Part shown: positions 26,750 to 35,004 of the stretch, piece by piece
Layout: each line of letters starts with the position of its first letter
Numbering within the stretch: the stretch's first letter is position 1
Origin: Oscillospiraceae bacterium
GTDB taxonomy: Bacteria; Bacillota; Clostridia; UBA1381; UBA9506
Direction: 5' to 3'
DNA: 64,000 bases
Assembly: GCA_015068935.1 (NCBI GenBank)
Contig: SVJO01000001.1
Location: 62,001-126,000 of the forward strand
Made by a program: the position numbers and the translations under genes
The notes under the pieces: model-generated
What the model saw: the letters and a program-made list of their open reading frames with translations, nothing else
Database searches by the model: none
Told to the model about the DNA's origin: nothing

Positions 26750-27115
26750 TTACTCTGCAGCATCGATAGTATACTCTGTTACAACATTCCCTTTAGCGAT
26801 ATGTTCCTGAGTTACCTTTGAAACCTTATCGGGTGTCATATTTACATAAGTAATTTTTTCGCCGTTTGGGTTATAAACCTCAACAATAGGCTCTAAACGG
26901 CACATGCCGATACAATCTGTCTGTGTTATTGTCACATTACTTAAGTTATTCTTTGCAATCTCATCTAAAAAAGCCGACATTACAGCACGAGCTCCTGCTG
27001 TAATACCACATGTTGCCATACATACAACCACTCTGTATCCTTCTCTGTTTTTCCTTAAATCAACACTTTTAATTGTCTTTTTTCTTATTGCTTCAAGTTC
27101 TGCTATGCTCTTCAT
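26750..27115 (-). CDS. thioredoxin-like 2Fe-2S ferredoxin of the hydrogenase operon
   Basis: A 121-residue protein with the thioredoxin-like ferredoxin fold. Four cysteines in CMATCGITAGA and TDCIGMCRLEP would bind a 2Fe-2S cluster, as in the N-terminal part of HydB. A separate copy of this domain is common in Clostridia hydrogenase operons and may carry electrons or replace a HydB domain. A GGAGG site precedes the ATG. It lies 21 bases ahead of hydB. Confidence 0.88.
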   Translation of the reverse strand: MKSIAELEAIRKKTIKSVDLRKNREGYRVVVCMATCGITAGARAVMSAFLDEIAKNNLSNVTITQTDCIGMCRLEPIVEVYNPNGEKITYVNMTPDKVSKVTQEHIAKGNVVTEYTIDAAE

Positions 27116-27146
27116 ACTTTAACCTCCGCAAATTAATTTTCAATTA

Positions 27147-27689
27147 TCAGTTTAAAATTTCGTTTTCTCTCTCTTCGAAATAGTTTTTTATCCAAATATA
27201 TACATCAGGCTCAGAAAAACTTTTAATCCCTAAAGTATTTTTTAAATCTTTAGTGTCAATCACAAAACTTTTGCTGTTTACTGAATGTGTATATACAAAA
27301 TCTGTATCACTGTTTGATACAATAGCACAAAGCATTGTGCCCGCTATGTCGCCTAAGGGCTGTCTGTCTATATGGTCATGAACAAATGTTGCCATAACCA
27401 TAGTCCCCGCTCCTGGCGATGATTTAATTGAAAGGTCTCCTCCTGCTCTATGAGCTGACTGTTTAAAAAGCGGTATACCAAGACCGACCCTTCTTGTTTT
27501 TCTGCTCGTTGTAAATGGGTCAGCTGCGCTAAGTAAAAGCTCTTTACTCATACCTTTGCCGTTATCTTCAACAGATATCTTCAATATATTTTTTTTGATA
27601 TCCTCAATAATAGCCACCTTAACAACGGAAGCTCCCGCAACAATTGAATTTTGAATTATATCTGCAATATGCAGAGAGAGTTCTTTCAT
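27147..27689 (-). CDS. HATPase_c-fold ATP-binding protein of the hydrogenase operon
   Basis: A 180-residue GHKL-type ATPase domain without a histidine phosphotransfer domain. The N-box appears in DIIQNSIVAGASV, the G1 box in VEDNGKGMS and the G2 box in RRVGLGIPLFKQ. Anti-sigma or serine-kinase-like regulators share this fold. Proteins of this kind recur between hydC and the ferredoxin gene in Clostridia hydrogenase operons; their substrate is unknown. Only 2 bases separate it from hydC and its own ribosome binding site is weak, so translation is probably coupled. Confidence 0.82.
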   Translation of the reverse strand: MKELSLHIADIIQNSIVAGASVVKVAIIEDIKKNILKISVEDNGKGMSKELLLSAADPFTTSRKTRRVGLGIPLFKQSAHRAGGDLSIKSSPGAGTMVMATFVHDHIDRQPLGDIAGTMLCAIVSNSDTDFVYTHSVNSKSFVIDTKDLKNTLGIKSFSEPDVYIWIKNYFEERENEILN

Positions 27690-27691
27690 AA

Positions 27692-28177
27692 TTAATATTT
27701 TTTAATAATCTCTTCTATATCATCAACTGAGAGTCTTCCATAGACATCGTCATTTATTGTAATTACAGGAGCTAATCCGCAAGCGCCGATACAACGTGTT
27801 GCATCAATAGAAAATTTACCATCGGGTGTACATTCACCGACATCTATTCCAAGTATTTGCTTTATTTTTTCAAGAATATCGCCTGAGCCCTTAACGTAGC
27901 ATGCAGTACCAAGACATACACCAATCTGATACTGGCCCTTCGGATTAAGACTGAACTGACTGTAAAACGTAACCACACCATAAATTTCTGCAAGCGGAAT
28001 ACCGAGATTCTGAGCTATTATCTTCTGAACTTCTATTGGAAGATAACCATAAATTTCCTGAGCTTCGTGAAGAACCTGAATGACGGCACCCTTTTCTCCC
28101 TTATGCTTAGCGATTACAGTGAGGAGCTTTTCCTCTTGTTCCTTTGTGCCTTTAAACGGCATAGTTTTTTGATCCAT
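27692..28177 (-). CDS. hydC: 2Fe-2S subunit HydC (NuoE-like)
   Basis: A 161-residue NuoE-type subunit. The 2Fe-2S cluster cysteines are seen in CLGTACYVKG and CIGACGLAP. The N-terminal helical part (IAKHKGEKGAVIQVLHEAQ) matches the NuoE helical domain. In HydABC complexes it forms a bridge of electron flow between HydB units. AGGAGG lies upstream of the ATG. It is the first gene of the hydC-ATPase-ferredoxin-hydB-hydA transcription unit. Confidence 0.93.
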   Translation of the reverse strand: MDQKTMPFKGTKEQEEKLLTVIAKHKGEKGAVIQVLHEAQEIYGYLPIEVQKIIAQNLGIPLAEIYGVVTFYSQFSLNPKGQYQIGVCLGTACYVKGSGDILEKIKQILGIDVGECTPDGKFSIDATRCIGACGLAPVITINDDVYGRLSVDDIEEIIKKY

Positions 28178-28225
28178 AAACTAAAACCTCCTGTTTTGTT
28201 GTTGATAAACTCTTAGGTTTATTAT

Positions 28226-28243
28226 GGTTGCGCAAATGCAACC
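28226..28243. repeat. inverted repeat GGTTGC/GCAACC in the hydC leader
   Basis: GGTTGC and GCAACC flank a six-base spacer, 48 bases before the hydC ATG and within the transcribed leader. It could be an operator half-site pair or an mRNA stem; no known regulator motif was recognised. Confidence 0.4.
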
Positions 28244-28264
28244 GATGCTAAATTTTATCTGCAT

Positions 28265-28293
28265 TTTATATCACACTGAAACAACTATAGCAA
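28265..28293 (-). promoter_or_regulatory. promoter of the hydrogenase operon
   Basis: TTGCTA and TATAAA on the reverse strand with a 17-base spacer, about 88 bases before hydC. The 302-base gap to the upstream DRTGG gene and the presence of this promoter suggest a separate transcription start for hydC-hydA. Confidence 0.55.
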
Positions 28294-28324
28294 AAGAATG
28301 TTAAATAATTGACAATGTTTCAGT
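28275..28324. repeat. 9-bp inverted repeat straddling the hydrogenase promoter
   Basis: ACTGAAACA at 28275-28283 lies in the promoter spacer and its exact inverse TGTTTCAGT at 28316-28324 lies upstream of the -35 element. The two arms are about four helical turns apart, centre to centre, on opposite strands, as for a looping or cooperative repressor. It does not match the Rex or FNR consensus by eye. Confidence 0.5.
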
Positions 28325-28479
28325 ACATTTATTTAATTATAACAAATTTTAAAATAAAAATCTACTAATTTTTCAAATTCTCCCAAAAAAACTTCACGAA
28401 AAAAACAAAATATTTTTGTGACACATGCACAAAAATCTTTACCGCTCATCAATATATTTTAACATAAATGAATTAATTT

Positions 28480-28803
28480 TTATATCATTTTATCGATTAT
28501 GACGCAGAGCTCATAAGCAGTTTTATCAGATGATAATATATACATATTCTCACTCTCGGCTCTTTCTCTTGCCTCTTTGTCAGGCTTTAAACCCTTTGGT
28601 AACAAGATACATGATGCCTCTTTATGAGATGCGACTGCAACAGCATTTATGTTAGTCTGCACCGTTACCCAGATATTACCTTCAAAAATGTCTGATAAAG
28701 CCAAACTCATCAGGTCACCAATATAGCACCCTGTTATTTCCCTGTCACTGCCTTGTGTTTCTACACTAAGTCTCATTTTTTCAATCAGTTCAGTAACTTT
28801 CAC
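28480..28803 (-). CDS. DRTGG-like domain protein upstream of the hydrogenase operon
   Basis: A 107-residue soluble protein that reads like the stand-alone DRTGG-type domain proteins found in hydrogenase operons of Clostridia. The fold is suggested by VTGCYIGDLMSLAL-like and GNIWVTVQTNINAVAVAS segments. DRTGG domains occur in bifunctional phosphotransacetylases and CBS regulators and may bind a nucleotide. The GTG start is supported by AAGGAG eight bases upstream. A role in hydrogenase regulation or assembly is inferred from position only. Confidence 0.65.
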   Translation of the reverse strand: MKVTELIEKMRLSVETQGSDREITGCYIGDLMSLALSDIFEGNIWVTVQTNINAVAVASHKEASCILLPKGLKPDKEARERAESENMYILSSDKTAYELCVIIDKMI

Positions 28804-28888
28804 GATTTTGCTCCTTCTTATCTTGAATAAATTCCCTCTTTATTTTATTATACAAAAAATTTAAGCAAGATGCAATAATCAAATGAAA

Positions 28889-28930
28889 AGCCATCATATA
28901 ATACGGACAAGCTCCATTTATATGATGGCT
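28889..28930 (-). terminator. terminator behind the sensor kinase gene
   Basis: A 12-bp stem, AGCCATCATATA with TATATGATGGCT, over an 18-base loop, 5 bases beyond the kinase stop. On the reverse strand it is followed by TTTTCATTT. Confidence 0.75.
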
Positions 28931-28934
28931 GATT

Positions 28935-30350
28935 TTATTTTGTATGAGCTAAAGGCAAGGTGAAATTAAATCTTGTAAACTCACCCGGCTCACTTTCTGC
29001 CCATATTTTTTCTCTGTGAGCCATAATTATACTTTTCACAATATAAAGCCCAAGTCCTACTCCTGTTTTGTCAAGACTTCTTGATTTATCGCTTTTATAG
29101 AAACGGTCAAAGATATGCTCTAAATCTTCTTTTTCTATTCCTGCTCCTGAATTCTGAACAGAAACATATGCTTTTCCGTTAGCTGTTCCTGTTCTTATAT
29201 CCATAAACCCATTTTCCTGAGTGAACTTAACTGCATTGTCAAAAAGATTAATAACAACTCGCTGTATACTGTCTTTATCAGCTATAACGCGCTGACTTTC
29301 GCTCTCAAAATTAACTGTAAGGCTTATATTTTTGTCGGTAATTCTTTTTTCCATTTTTATAATCTGAAGACGTATCATTTCATTTATATCAAACTCTCTC
29401 ATCTCAGGAATATATTTTCCCTGCTCAAGTTTATTCATATCCATGAGGTCATTGATAAGTCTTGACAGTCTCTTGCTTTCATCAAGCACTATTGATAAAA
29501 ACTGGCTATGTTTTTCTTCAGGAATCGTACCATCTATAATTCCTTCAACAAATCCTGTTATCGTTGTCATGGGAGTTCTCAGTTCATGTGCAATATTTGC
29601 TAAAAAACTACTCCTTGCCGATTCATGTCTTTCTATTGCCCCTGCCATGTAGTTAAATGTTTCGCAGAGCTGTCCTATCTCATCATCATTCTCAAGTTCG
29701 ACGCGTTTTTCAAACTCTCCCATTGCTATACTTTTAGCTGCATTATTAAGCTTTTTTATCGGGTTTGTTATCCTTTTTGAGATAAGGTACGTAAAAAGAA
29801 CAACAAATACAAAAACTATCGCCGCAATCAACCCGAACCGAGTTATAATGGTCGAACGAAGCTCATCTATCTCAGGAACGGGCAGACTCATAAGTACACC
29901 GCCGAAAACACCGTCTTTTGTTTGCATAGGGACACCGACTGTCAGCATTGTTGTATTAAAAAGTCCTCCGAGTGTCCCTGTATATTTTACAGTATTCCCC
30001 TTTAAAATCCCGTTAATAAACTCACGTTTTATGGAGAAATCACTTTCTGCACCACTTACAACTACAGTGTCTCCTTCCCCGTTTACAATCAGGATTGTCG
30101 TCTGTGTCGCCGCCGCAATAACATCAATATTTGCCTGATATGTCTGTTTTAGAATATCAGGCTGAACCTTATTAAGATCAACGGTAAATTTAACAATTCT
30201 GTTTGCTATGCCCGTTAAATCATTTACCTGTTGTTTAGTAAGATGGCTCCCTAAAAATGTATATAGAAACGTTCCTATCATCAGAAAACTTACCATCATT
30301 ACTACTGTAACCAAAGCAAAGAGCTGCCCGAAAATACCCCTTTTTCTCAC
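28935..30350 (-). CDS. membrane sensor histidine kinase
   Basis: A 471-residue sensor kinase. Transmembrane helices at about residues 10-32 and 168-190 bracket an extracellular sensor of ~135 residues. HAMP (about 190-245), HisKA with the phospho-acceptor in AHELRTPMTTI and a C-terminal ATPase domain (N-box NLFDNAVKFT, G-box TGVGLGLYIVK) follow. The signal is unknown. The GTG start has GGAAGTGAT upstream. It is encoded 22 bases after the response regulator and forms a classical two-component pair. Confidence 0.93.
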   Translation of the reverse strand: MRKRGIFGQLFALVTVVMMVSFLMIGTFLYTFLGSHLTKQQVNDLTGIANRIVKFTVDLNKVQPDILKQTYQANIDVIAAATQTTILIVNGEGDTVVVSGAESDFSIKREFINGILKGNTVKYTGTLGGLFNTTMLTVGVPMQTKDGVFGGVLMSLPVPEIDELRSTIITRFGLIAAIVFVFVVLFTYLISKRITNPIKKLNNAAKSIAMGEFEKRVELENDDEIGQLCETFNYMAGAIERHESARSSFLANIAHELRTPMTTITGFVEGIIDGTIPEEKHSQFLSIVLDESKRLSRLINDLMDMNKLEQGKYIPEMREFDINEMIRLQIIKMEKRITDKNISLTVNFESESQRVIADKDSIQRVVINLFDNAVKFTQENGFMDIRTGTANGKAYVSVQNSGAGIEKEDLEHIFDRFYKSDKSRSLDKTGVGLGLYIVKSIIMAHREKIWAESEPGEFTRFNFTLPLAHTK

Positions 30351-30372
30351 TTTATATCACTTCCCAAAGCAA

Positions 30373-31062
30373 CTATTTAACATCAAATTTATAGCCAACG
30401 CCCCAGACCGTCTTGAGCTGCCATATCTGGTCAGGACCTGCAAGGTCAAGTTTCTCACGAAGTCTTTTAACATGAACATCAACTGTCCTTGAGTCACCGA
30501 AATAATCAAATCCCCAGACAGTTTCCAAAAGCTGTTCACGTGTAAACACTTTATTGGGATTGGTTGCCAGAAAATAAAGCAGTTCAAGCTCTTTAGGGGG
30601 AATATCAATTGATTTTCCGTTAATCTTAAGCTCATAATTGGAAAGATTTATTACAATGCTTGGATATACAATTTCCTTATCTGCATTGTCAGTTTGTCCG
30701 TATCTTCTCAAAACTGCCTTTATTCTTGCAACAAGCTCTTTGTTTTCAAATGGTTTTACAATATAATCATCAGCACCAAGCTCTAAGCCTAAAACCTTAT
30801 CAAAGGTTTCTCCCTTTGCTGTGAGCATTATTATTGGAATATTGCTTATTCTCCTTATTTCTCTGCAAACCTGAAAGCCATCCATCTTAGGAAGCATCAC
30901 ATCAAGCAGAACAACTGCAGGTGAGCTTTCCTTAAACAGATTAACGGCAGTCTGACCGTCATGGGCAAGCGTTACTGTAAAACCTTCTTTTTCAAGGTAC
31001 AGTCTGATAAGCTCACAAATATTTTTATCATCATCTACAACCAAAACTCTCTGATTATTCAT
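30373..31062 (-). CDS. OmpR/PhoB family response regulator
   Basis: A 229-residue regulator with a receiver domain (acidic pair VVDDDK, phospho-acceptor Asp in LLDVMLPKMDG, and Lys in YIVKPFENKE) and a C-terminal winged-helix domain (about residues 130-229, with TREQLLETVWGFDYFGDSRTVDVH). It should be phosphorylated by the kinase encoded just downstream. The ATG at 31062 follows GAGAGGGG; an in-frame TTG at 31068 is too close. A TTGACT-17-TAAAAT promoter lies upstream. Targets are unknown. Confidence 0.93.
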   Translation of the reverse strand: MNNQRVLVVDDDKNICELIRLYLEKEGFTVTLAHDGQTAVNLFKESSPAVVLLDVMLPKMDGFQVCREIRRISNIPIIMLTAKGETFDKVLGLELGADDYIVKPFENKELVARIKAVLRRYGQTDNADKEIVYPSIVINLSNYELKINGKSIDIPPKELELLYFLATNPNKVFTREQLLETVWGFDYFGDSRTVDVHVKRLREKLDLAGPDQIWQLKTVWGVGYKFDVK

Positions 31063-31127
31063 AGTCAAACCCCTCTCCTTTTCAGCCTATGTTTTTCTAA
31101 AATATACCAATTATTTATGTTTACTAC

Positions 31128-31156
31128 ATTTTAACACTTTCTTAAAATTAAGTCAA
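31128..31156 (-). promoter_or_regulatory. sigma-A-type promoter of the two-component operon
   Basis: TTGACT and TAAAAT on the reverse strand with 17-base spacing, about 65 bases before the regulator ATG. Confidence 0.6.
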
Positions 31157-31225
31157 TCTACTATTCAAAGTTTAAACAAAAAATTCATGTTTTATTTATA
31201 ACCTTAATTTTTAATTAACAGATTC

Positions 31226-31253
31226 ACCATTACCACGCCTGTTTCATAATATG
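31226..31253 (+). promoter_or_regulatory. candidate sigma-K promoter of the dipicolinate synthase operon
   Basis: CATAATATG resembles the sigma-K -10 pattern CATAnnnTA, with AC at 31226-31227 and a 17-base spacer. spoVF is a mother-cell sigma-K gene in Bacillus, so a promoter of this type is expected here; the match is imperfect. Confidence 0.35.
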
Positions 31254-31328
31254 GTTATATAACGCAAACCCTCAAATATCCAATTATAAACAGGTCTTTC
31301 CCGACGGACAGACAGAAAGGCGCAAACT

Positions 31329-32207
31329 ATGAAAATATATAATTTTTGTGTAATAGGCGGTGACTTCAGAACAATCGCCTGCTCCAACAAGCTGGCAGGC
31401 CTTGGAAACAATGTAAAAGTCTTTGGTTTTGATGACACCTCATCATTTGATGAAAAAATAACAATCACAAGTGATATAAAAGAATCCTTAAATGATGCAC
31501 AGTATGTTTTGCTTCCTCTTCCCTATTCATCCTCAAACGGAGTAATCAGTGCACCTCTTTTTAAGAAAAAAATTGAAATTGATGAACTCATTTCTCATCT
31601 GGACTCTCGGCAAACTATACTAGCAGGCAAAATTGATGATTCTCTTTCATCGGTTTTAGATGCACGTAAAATAAAATACTTCGATTATTTTAACTGCGAG
31701 GACTTTTCTGTAAAAAATGCAGTGCCGACAGCAGAGGGTGCAATTGAGATTGCCATACGTGAGCTCCCTATAACACTAAGCGGTTCAAACTGTTTAGTCA
31801 CAGGTTTCGGAAGAATTTCAAAACTGTTGTCGTCTCTTCTTAAAAGTTTTGGTGCACATGTCACGGTCTCTGCAAGACGTCACAGCGATATTGCATGGAT
31901 AACTGCAATGGGATATGAAGCTCTCTATATAAATGAGCTTTCTGATAGCATACATAAGTATAATGTGATTTATAATACCGTTCCCCACAAGATATTCCAT
32001 AAGGAATTACTAAAGAAAATAAACAAAGACTGTCTTTTAATAGACCTTGCATCAAAACCTGGCGGAGTTGATTTTGATGCAGCTCAGAAGCTGGGATTAA
32101 ATATTATATGGGCTCTTTCTCTTCCGGGAAAGGTTGCTCCGCTTACTGCAGGTGAAATTATTACTGATACTGTTTTAAATATTATTAAGGAACAGGAGGT
32201 GAAGTAA
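31329..32207 (+). CDS. spoVFA: dipicolinate synthase subunit A
   Basis: A 292-residue NAD(P)-binding subunit of dipicolinate synthase, which oxidises dihydrodipicolinate to the dipicolinic acid stored in the spore core as its calcium chelate. The N-terminal half begins CVIGGDFRTIACSNKL; the second nucleotide-binding region around residue 155 reads CLVTGFGRISKLLSSLLKSF. The closing part has LIDLASKPGGVDFDAA and LSLPGKVAPLTAGEI, typical of DpaA. The neighbouring subunit B gene overlaps by one base. The protein acts in the mother cell. Confidence 0.95.
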   Translation: MKIYNFCVIGGDFRTIACSNKLAGLGNNVKVFGFDDTSSFDEKITITSDIKESLNDAQYVLLPLPYSSSNGVISAPLFKKKIEIDELISHLDSRQTILAGKIDDSLSSVLDARKIKYFDYFNCEDFSVKNAVPTAEGAIEIAIRELPITLSGSNCLVTGFGRISKLLSSLLKSFGAHVTVSARRHSDIAWITAMGYEALYINELSDSIHKYNVIYNTVPHKIFHKELLKKINKDCLLIDLASKPGGVDFDAAQKLGLNIIWALSLPGKVAPLTAGEIITDTVLNIIKEQEVK

Positions 32208-32785
32208 TGGATTTAAAAGACAAAAAAATAGGTTTTGCCATGACAGGCTCATTTTGCACATTTAAAAAAGTTATAGAAGAACTTAAAAAACTCTGCAATA
32301 CGGGAGCAGAAATTTTCCCTATAATGTCTCTGCCCTCCTCGTCCTTTGATACAAGATTCGGAAGTGCAGACGGATTTATGACAGAAATCAGAAATATAAC
32401 AAAAAAAGAAATTATAACAACAATTCCCGGTGCAGAACCAATCGGCCCGAAAAATTACTTAGACGCTTTAGTTATCTCTCCATGTACAGGAAATACTCTT
32501 GCAAAACTTGCCCTTGGAATAACCGACACTCCTGTTGTCATGGCAGCAAAGGCAACGCTGAGAAATAAAAAACCGGTTATTATTGCAGTATCTACAAATG
32601 ACGGGCTAAGCGCATCTGCAAAAAATATCGGACTCCTTTTAAACACTAAAAATATTTACTTTGTACCCTTCGGTCAGGACGATTGCATAAATAAGCCTAC
32701 CTCTATAGTTGCAGATATGACAAAAATCACGCAGACTGTTACAGAGGCATTATCAGGCATTCAATTACAGCCCGTTATATTTTAA
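32207..32785 (+). CDS. spoVFB: dipicolinate synthase subunit B
   Basis: A 192-residue flavoprotein-type subunit with the phosphopantothenoylcysteine-decarboxylase-like fold. The N-terminus GFAMTGSFCTFKK and the segment VISPCTGNTLAKLALGITDTPVVMAAK are characteristic of DpaB. It works together with subunit A. The ATG shares one base with the TAA of the preceding gene and AGGAGG lies upstream, so the two are translationally coupled. No terminator is seen between it and ychF, but ychF has its own promoter. Confidence 0.95.
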   Translation: MDLKDKKIGFAMTGSFCTFKKVIEELKKLCNTGAEIFPIMSLPSSSFDTRFGSADGFMTEIRNITKKEIITTIPGAEPIGPKNYLDALVISPCTGNTLAKLALGITDTPVVMAAKATLRNKKPVIIAVSTNDGLSASAKNIGLLLNTKNIYFVPFGQDDCINKPTSIVADMTKITQTVTEALSGIQLQPVIF

Positions 32786-32805
32786 TATAATCTGAGCACA
32801 ATTAT

Positions 32806-32834
32806 TTGACTTTATTATGATATTATGTTATAAT
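32806..32834 (+). promoter_or_regulatory. sigma-A promoter of ychF
   Basis: TTGACT and TATAAT with 17-base spacing, 45 bases before the ATG. Confidence 0.7.
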
Positions 32835-32879
32835 CCCTTTTTGTGAAGTTTTTTGCAAAATGAGGAGATGTAATAAATT

Positions 32880-33977
32880 ATGAAACTTGGAATAGTAGGA
32901 CTTCCAAACGTTGGAAAATCAACATTATTTAATGCGATTACACAGGCAGGAGCAGAATCTGCCAACTATCCGTTTTGTACTATTGAGCCCAATGTCGGTG
33001 TCGTTTCAGTTCCTGATGAAAGGCTTGATATTTTAGAAAAAATGTATAACCCAAAAAAAGTTACTCCTGCAATAATCGAGTTTGTAGACATTGCAGGTCT
33101 TGTTAAAGGTGCAAGCCGCGGCGAAGGACTCGGAAACAAATTCCTCTCTCATATAAGAGAGGTTGATGCTATTGTTCATGTTGTCAGATGCTTTGAGGAT
33201 ACAAATATAGTTCATGTAGAGGGCTCAATCTCTCCGACACGTGACGTTGAAACAATCAATCTGGAGCTTATTTTTGCTGATATTGAAATGCTCGACAAAA
33301 GGATTGACAGAACTAAAAAAGCAATGAAATCCGGAGACAAAAAATATGTGGCTGAGCTTGCATTGTTAGAAGATATGAAAAATATCTTAGAATCAGGAAA
33401 ACCTGCCAGATGCAGAGAATATTCAGAAGAAGAGGCAGAGCTCATTAAAGACCTTCCGCTTCTTACATTAAAGCCTGTATTATATGCAGCAAACGTTTCA
33501 GAAGATGATTTCATAAATGGTATTGATGACAATGCTCTCGTCAGAGAACTGACAGAAATTGCTGAGGCAGAAGGTTCTGAGGTTATGCCAATTTCAGCTA
33601 AAATTGAAGAAGATGTTTCAGCTCTTGACAACGAGGAAAAAATAGAGTTTTTAAATGAACTGGGAATTACAGAATCAGGACTTGACAGACTTGTAAAAAA
33701 AAGCTATAAACTTTTAGGATTGATTAGTTATTTAACTGCAGGCGAGCCTGAAGTCAGAGCATGGACTATCACACAAGGCACTAAAGCTCCGCAGGCGGCA
33801 GGTAAAATCCATACCGACTTTGAAAAAGGTTTTATCCGAGCTGAAGTTGTCGCTTTCTCTGACCTTATTGAATGCGGAAGCTATAATGCTGCAAAAGAAA
33901 AAGGTCTCGTTCGTTCCGAAGGAAAGGAATATGTTATGCATGACGGAGATGTTGTCCTTTTCAGATTTAATGTGTAA
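32880..33977 (+). CDS. ychF: Obg-like ATPase YchF
   Basis: A 365-residue YchF/OLA1 P-loop protein with preference for ATP. The P-loop GLPNVGKST sits at residues 6-14, G3 appears as DIAGLVKGASRGEG, and the C-terminal TGS-like domain contains AWTITQGTKAPQAAGKIHTDFEKGFIR-type sequence (the usual end of the family). YchF binds ribosomes and is linked to stress and redox control. AGGAGATG precedes the ATG. It is followed by a strong bidirectional terminator. Confidence 0.95.
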   Translation: MKLGIVGLPNVGKSTLFNAITQAGAESANYPFCTIEPNVGVVSVPDERLDILEKMYNPKKVTPAIIEFVDIAGLVKGASRGEGLGNKFLSHIREVDAIVHVVRCFEDTNIVHVEGSISPTRDVETINLELIFADIEMLDKRIDRTKKAMKSGDKKYVAELALLEDMKNILESGKPARCREYSEEEAELIKDLPLLTLKPVLYAANVSEDDFINGIDDNALVRELTEIAEAEGSEVMPISAKIEEDVSALDNEEKIEFLNELGITESGLDRLVKKSYKLLGLISYLTAGEPEVRAWTITQGTKAPQAAGKIHTDFEKGFIRAEVVAFSDLIECGSYNAAKEKGLVRSEGKEYVMHDGDVVLFRFNV

Positions 33978-33992
33978 TAAACTAACATATAA

Positions 33993-34022
33993 AAAAAGCT
34001 GTGGCAAATGCCACAGCTTTTT
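33993..34022. terminator. bidirectional terminator between ychF and xerD
   Basis: A 14-bp stem, AAAAAGCTGTGGCA with TGCCACAGCTTTTT, and a two-base AA centre that opens to a four-base loop. The A/T runs serve both strands. Confidence 0.9.
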
Positions 34023-34023
34023 T

Positions 34024-34908
34024 CTATGCACGCGGGTGCGCCTTTTTATATACATTTTTAAGTTTATCGTTTATAAGATTTGCATAGACCTGTGTGCTCG
34101 ATATGTCAGAATGACCGAGCATAACCTGAATTGAGCGAAGGTCTGCTCCGTTTTCAAGCAAATGTGCTGCAAACGAATGTCTGAGTGTATGAGGGGTTAT
34201 AGATTTTGTTATTCCAGCTTTTTCTGCATATGATTTTATAAGTTTCCAAAAACCCTGTCTTGACATATTTTCGCCGTTCATATTCACAAAAAGCATAGTC
34301 TGTGTATTATCCCTGATTAATATCTTTCTTGATGTATTTATGTAATTTATGAGCGCTTCCGTACAAATTTTTCCTATCGGTATTATTCGTGTTTTTGTTT
34401 CCGTATGACAATTTACAAACCCCATATCAAGATGAACATCATCAATTTTCATACTGATTAATTCACTCACTCTCATTCCGCTTGCATACAAAAGCTCAAG
34501 CATTGCCTTGTCGCGGCACCCTTTAAGCTCGTCAGCTTTAGGAAACGAAAGCAATCTCTCAATTTCCTCAAACGAAAGAATTTCAGGAAGCCTTTTTGTA
34601 ACTTTCGGAGATACAACTTCGTCTACAGGATTTATATCTACTAATCCCTTCTTTTTCAGATAAATATAGAAATTCTTAACAGATTCAAAATTTCTGAGAA
34701 TTGTTGTATCAGCTCTGCCACCCGTCTTAAGAAATTTTATATATCCGTCTATATCCGAGGTCTTTACAGCCTCAAAGCTTTCCACTTTATTTTCTTCCAG
34801 AAAATCACGGAAAAACCTTATGTCACGCATATATGAAATAAGTGTATTTTTAGAAAGTTTTTTATAGTTTTCCAGATATTCTATGTACTGCTCCATTATC
34901 TTTGGCAT
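34024..34908 (-). CDS. xerD: site-specific tyrosine recombinase XerD
   Basis: A 294-residue tyrosine recombinase. The SAM-like N-terminal core-binding domain covers about residues 1-85. The catalytic domain has Arg in ASGMRVSEL, the HTLRHSFAAHLLENG box and the LGHSDISSTQVYANL box with the nucleophilic tyrosine. Length and motifs match XerD, which with XerC resolves chromosome dimers at dif. No phage or integron context surrounds it. GAGGAG is nine bases before the ATG. Confidence 0.9.
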   Translation of the reverse strand: MPKIMEQYIEYLENYKKLSKNTLISYMRDIRFFRDFLEENKVESFEAVKTSDIDGYIKFLKTGGRADTTILRNFESVKNFYIYLKKKGLVDINPVDEVVSPKVTKRLPEILSFEEIERLLSFPKADELKGCRDKAMLELLYASGMRVSELISMKIDDVHLDMGFVNCHTETKTRIIPIGKICTEALINYINTSRKILIRDNTQTMLFVNMNGENMSRQGFWKLIKSYAEKAGITKSITPHTLRHSFAAHLLENGADLRSIQVMLGHSDISSTQVYANLINDKLKNVYKKAHPRA

Positions 34909-35004
34909 GAATATTTCTCCTCTGCAAAAGATTTTCTTTCATTATATATATTAAAACATTTGTACTTAAAAGTAAATGTTAATTTTATCCTCTTTAAATA
35001 CGCC

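Noticed and set aside
28226-28324. Rex operator at the hydrogenase promoter
   Set aside because: Neither inverted repeat matches the TTGTTAA-type Rex palindrome; the regulator remains unknown.
34024-34908. Phage or genomic-island integrase
   Set aside because: Length, motifs and context fit housekeeping XerD; no attachment repeats or phage genes nearby, and the tRNAs in the window are intact.
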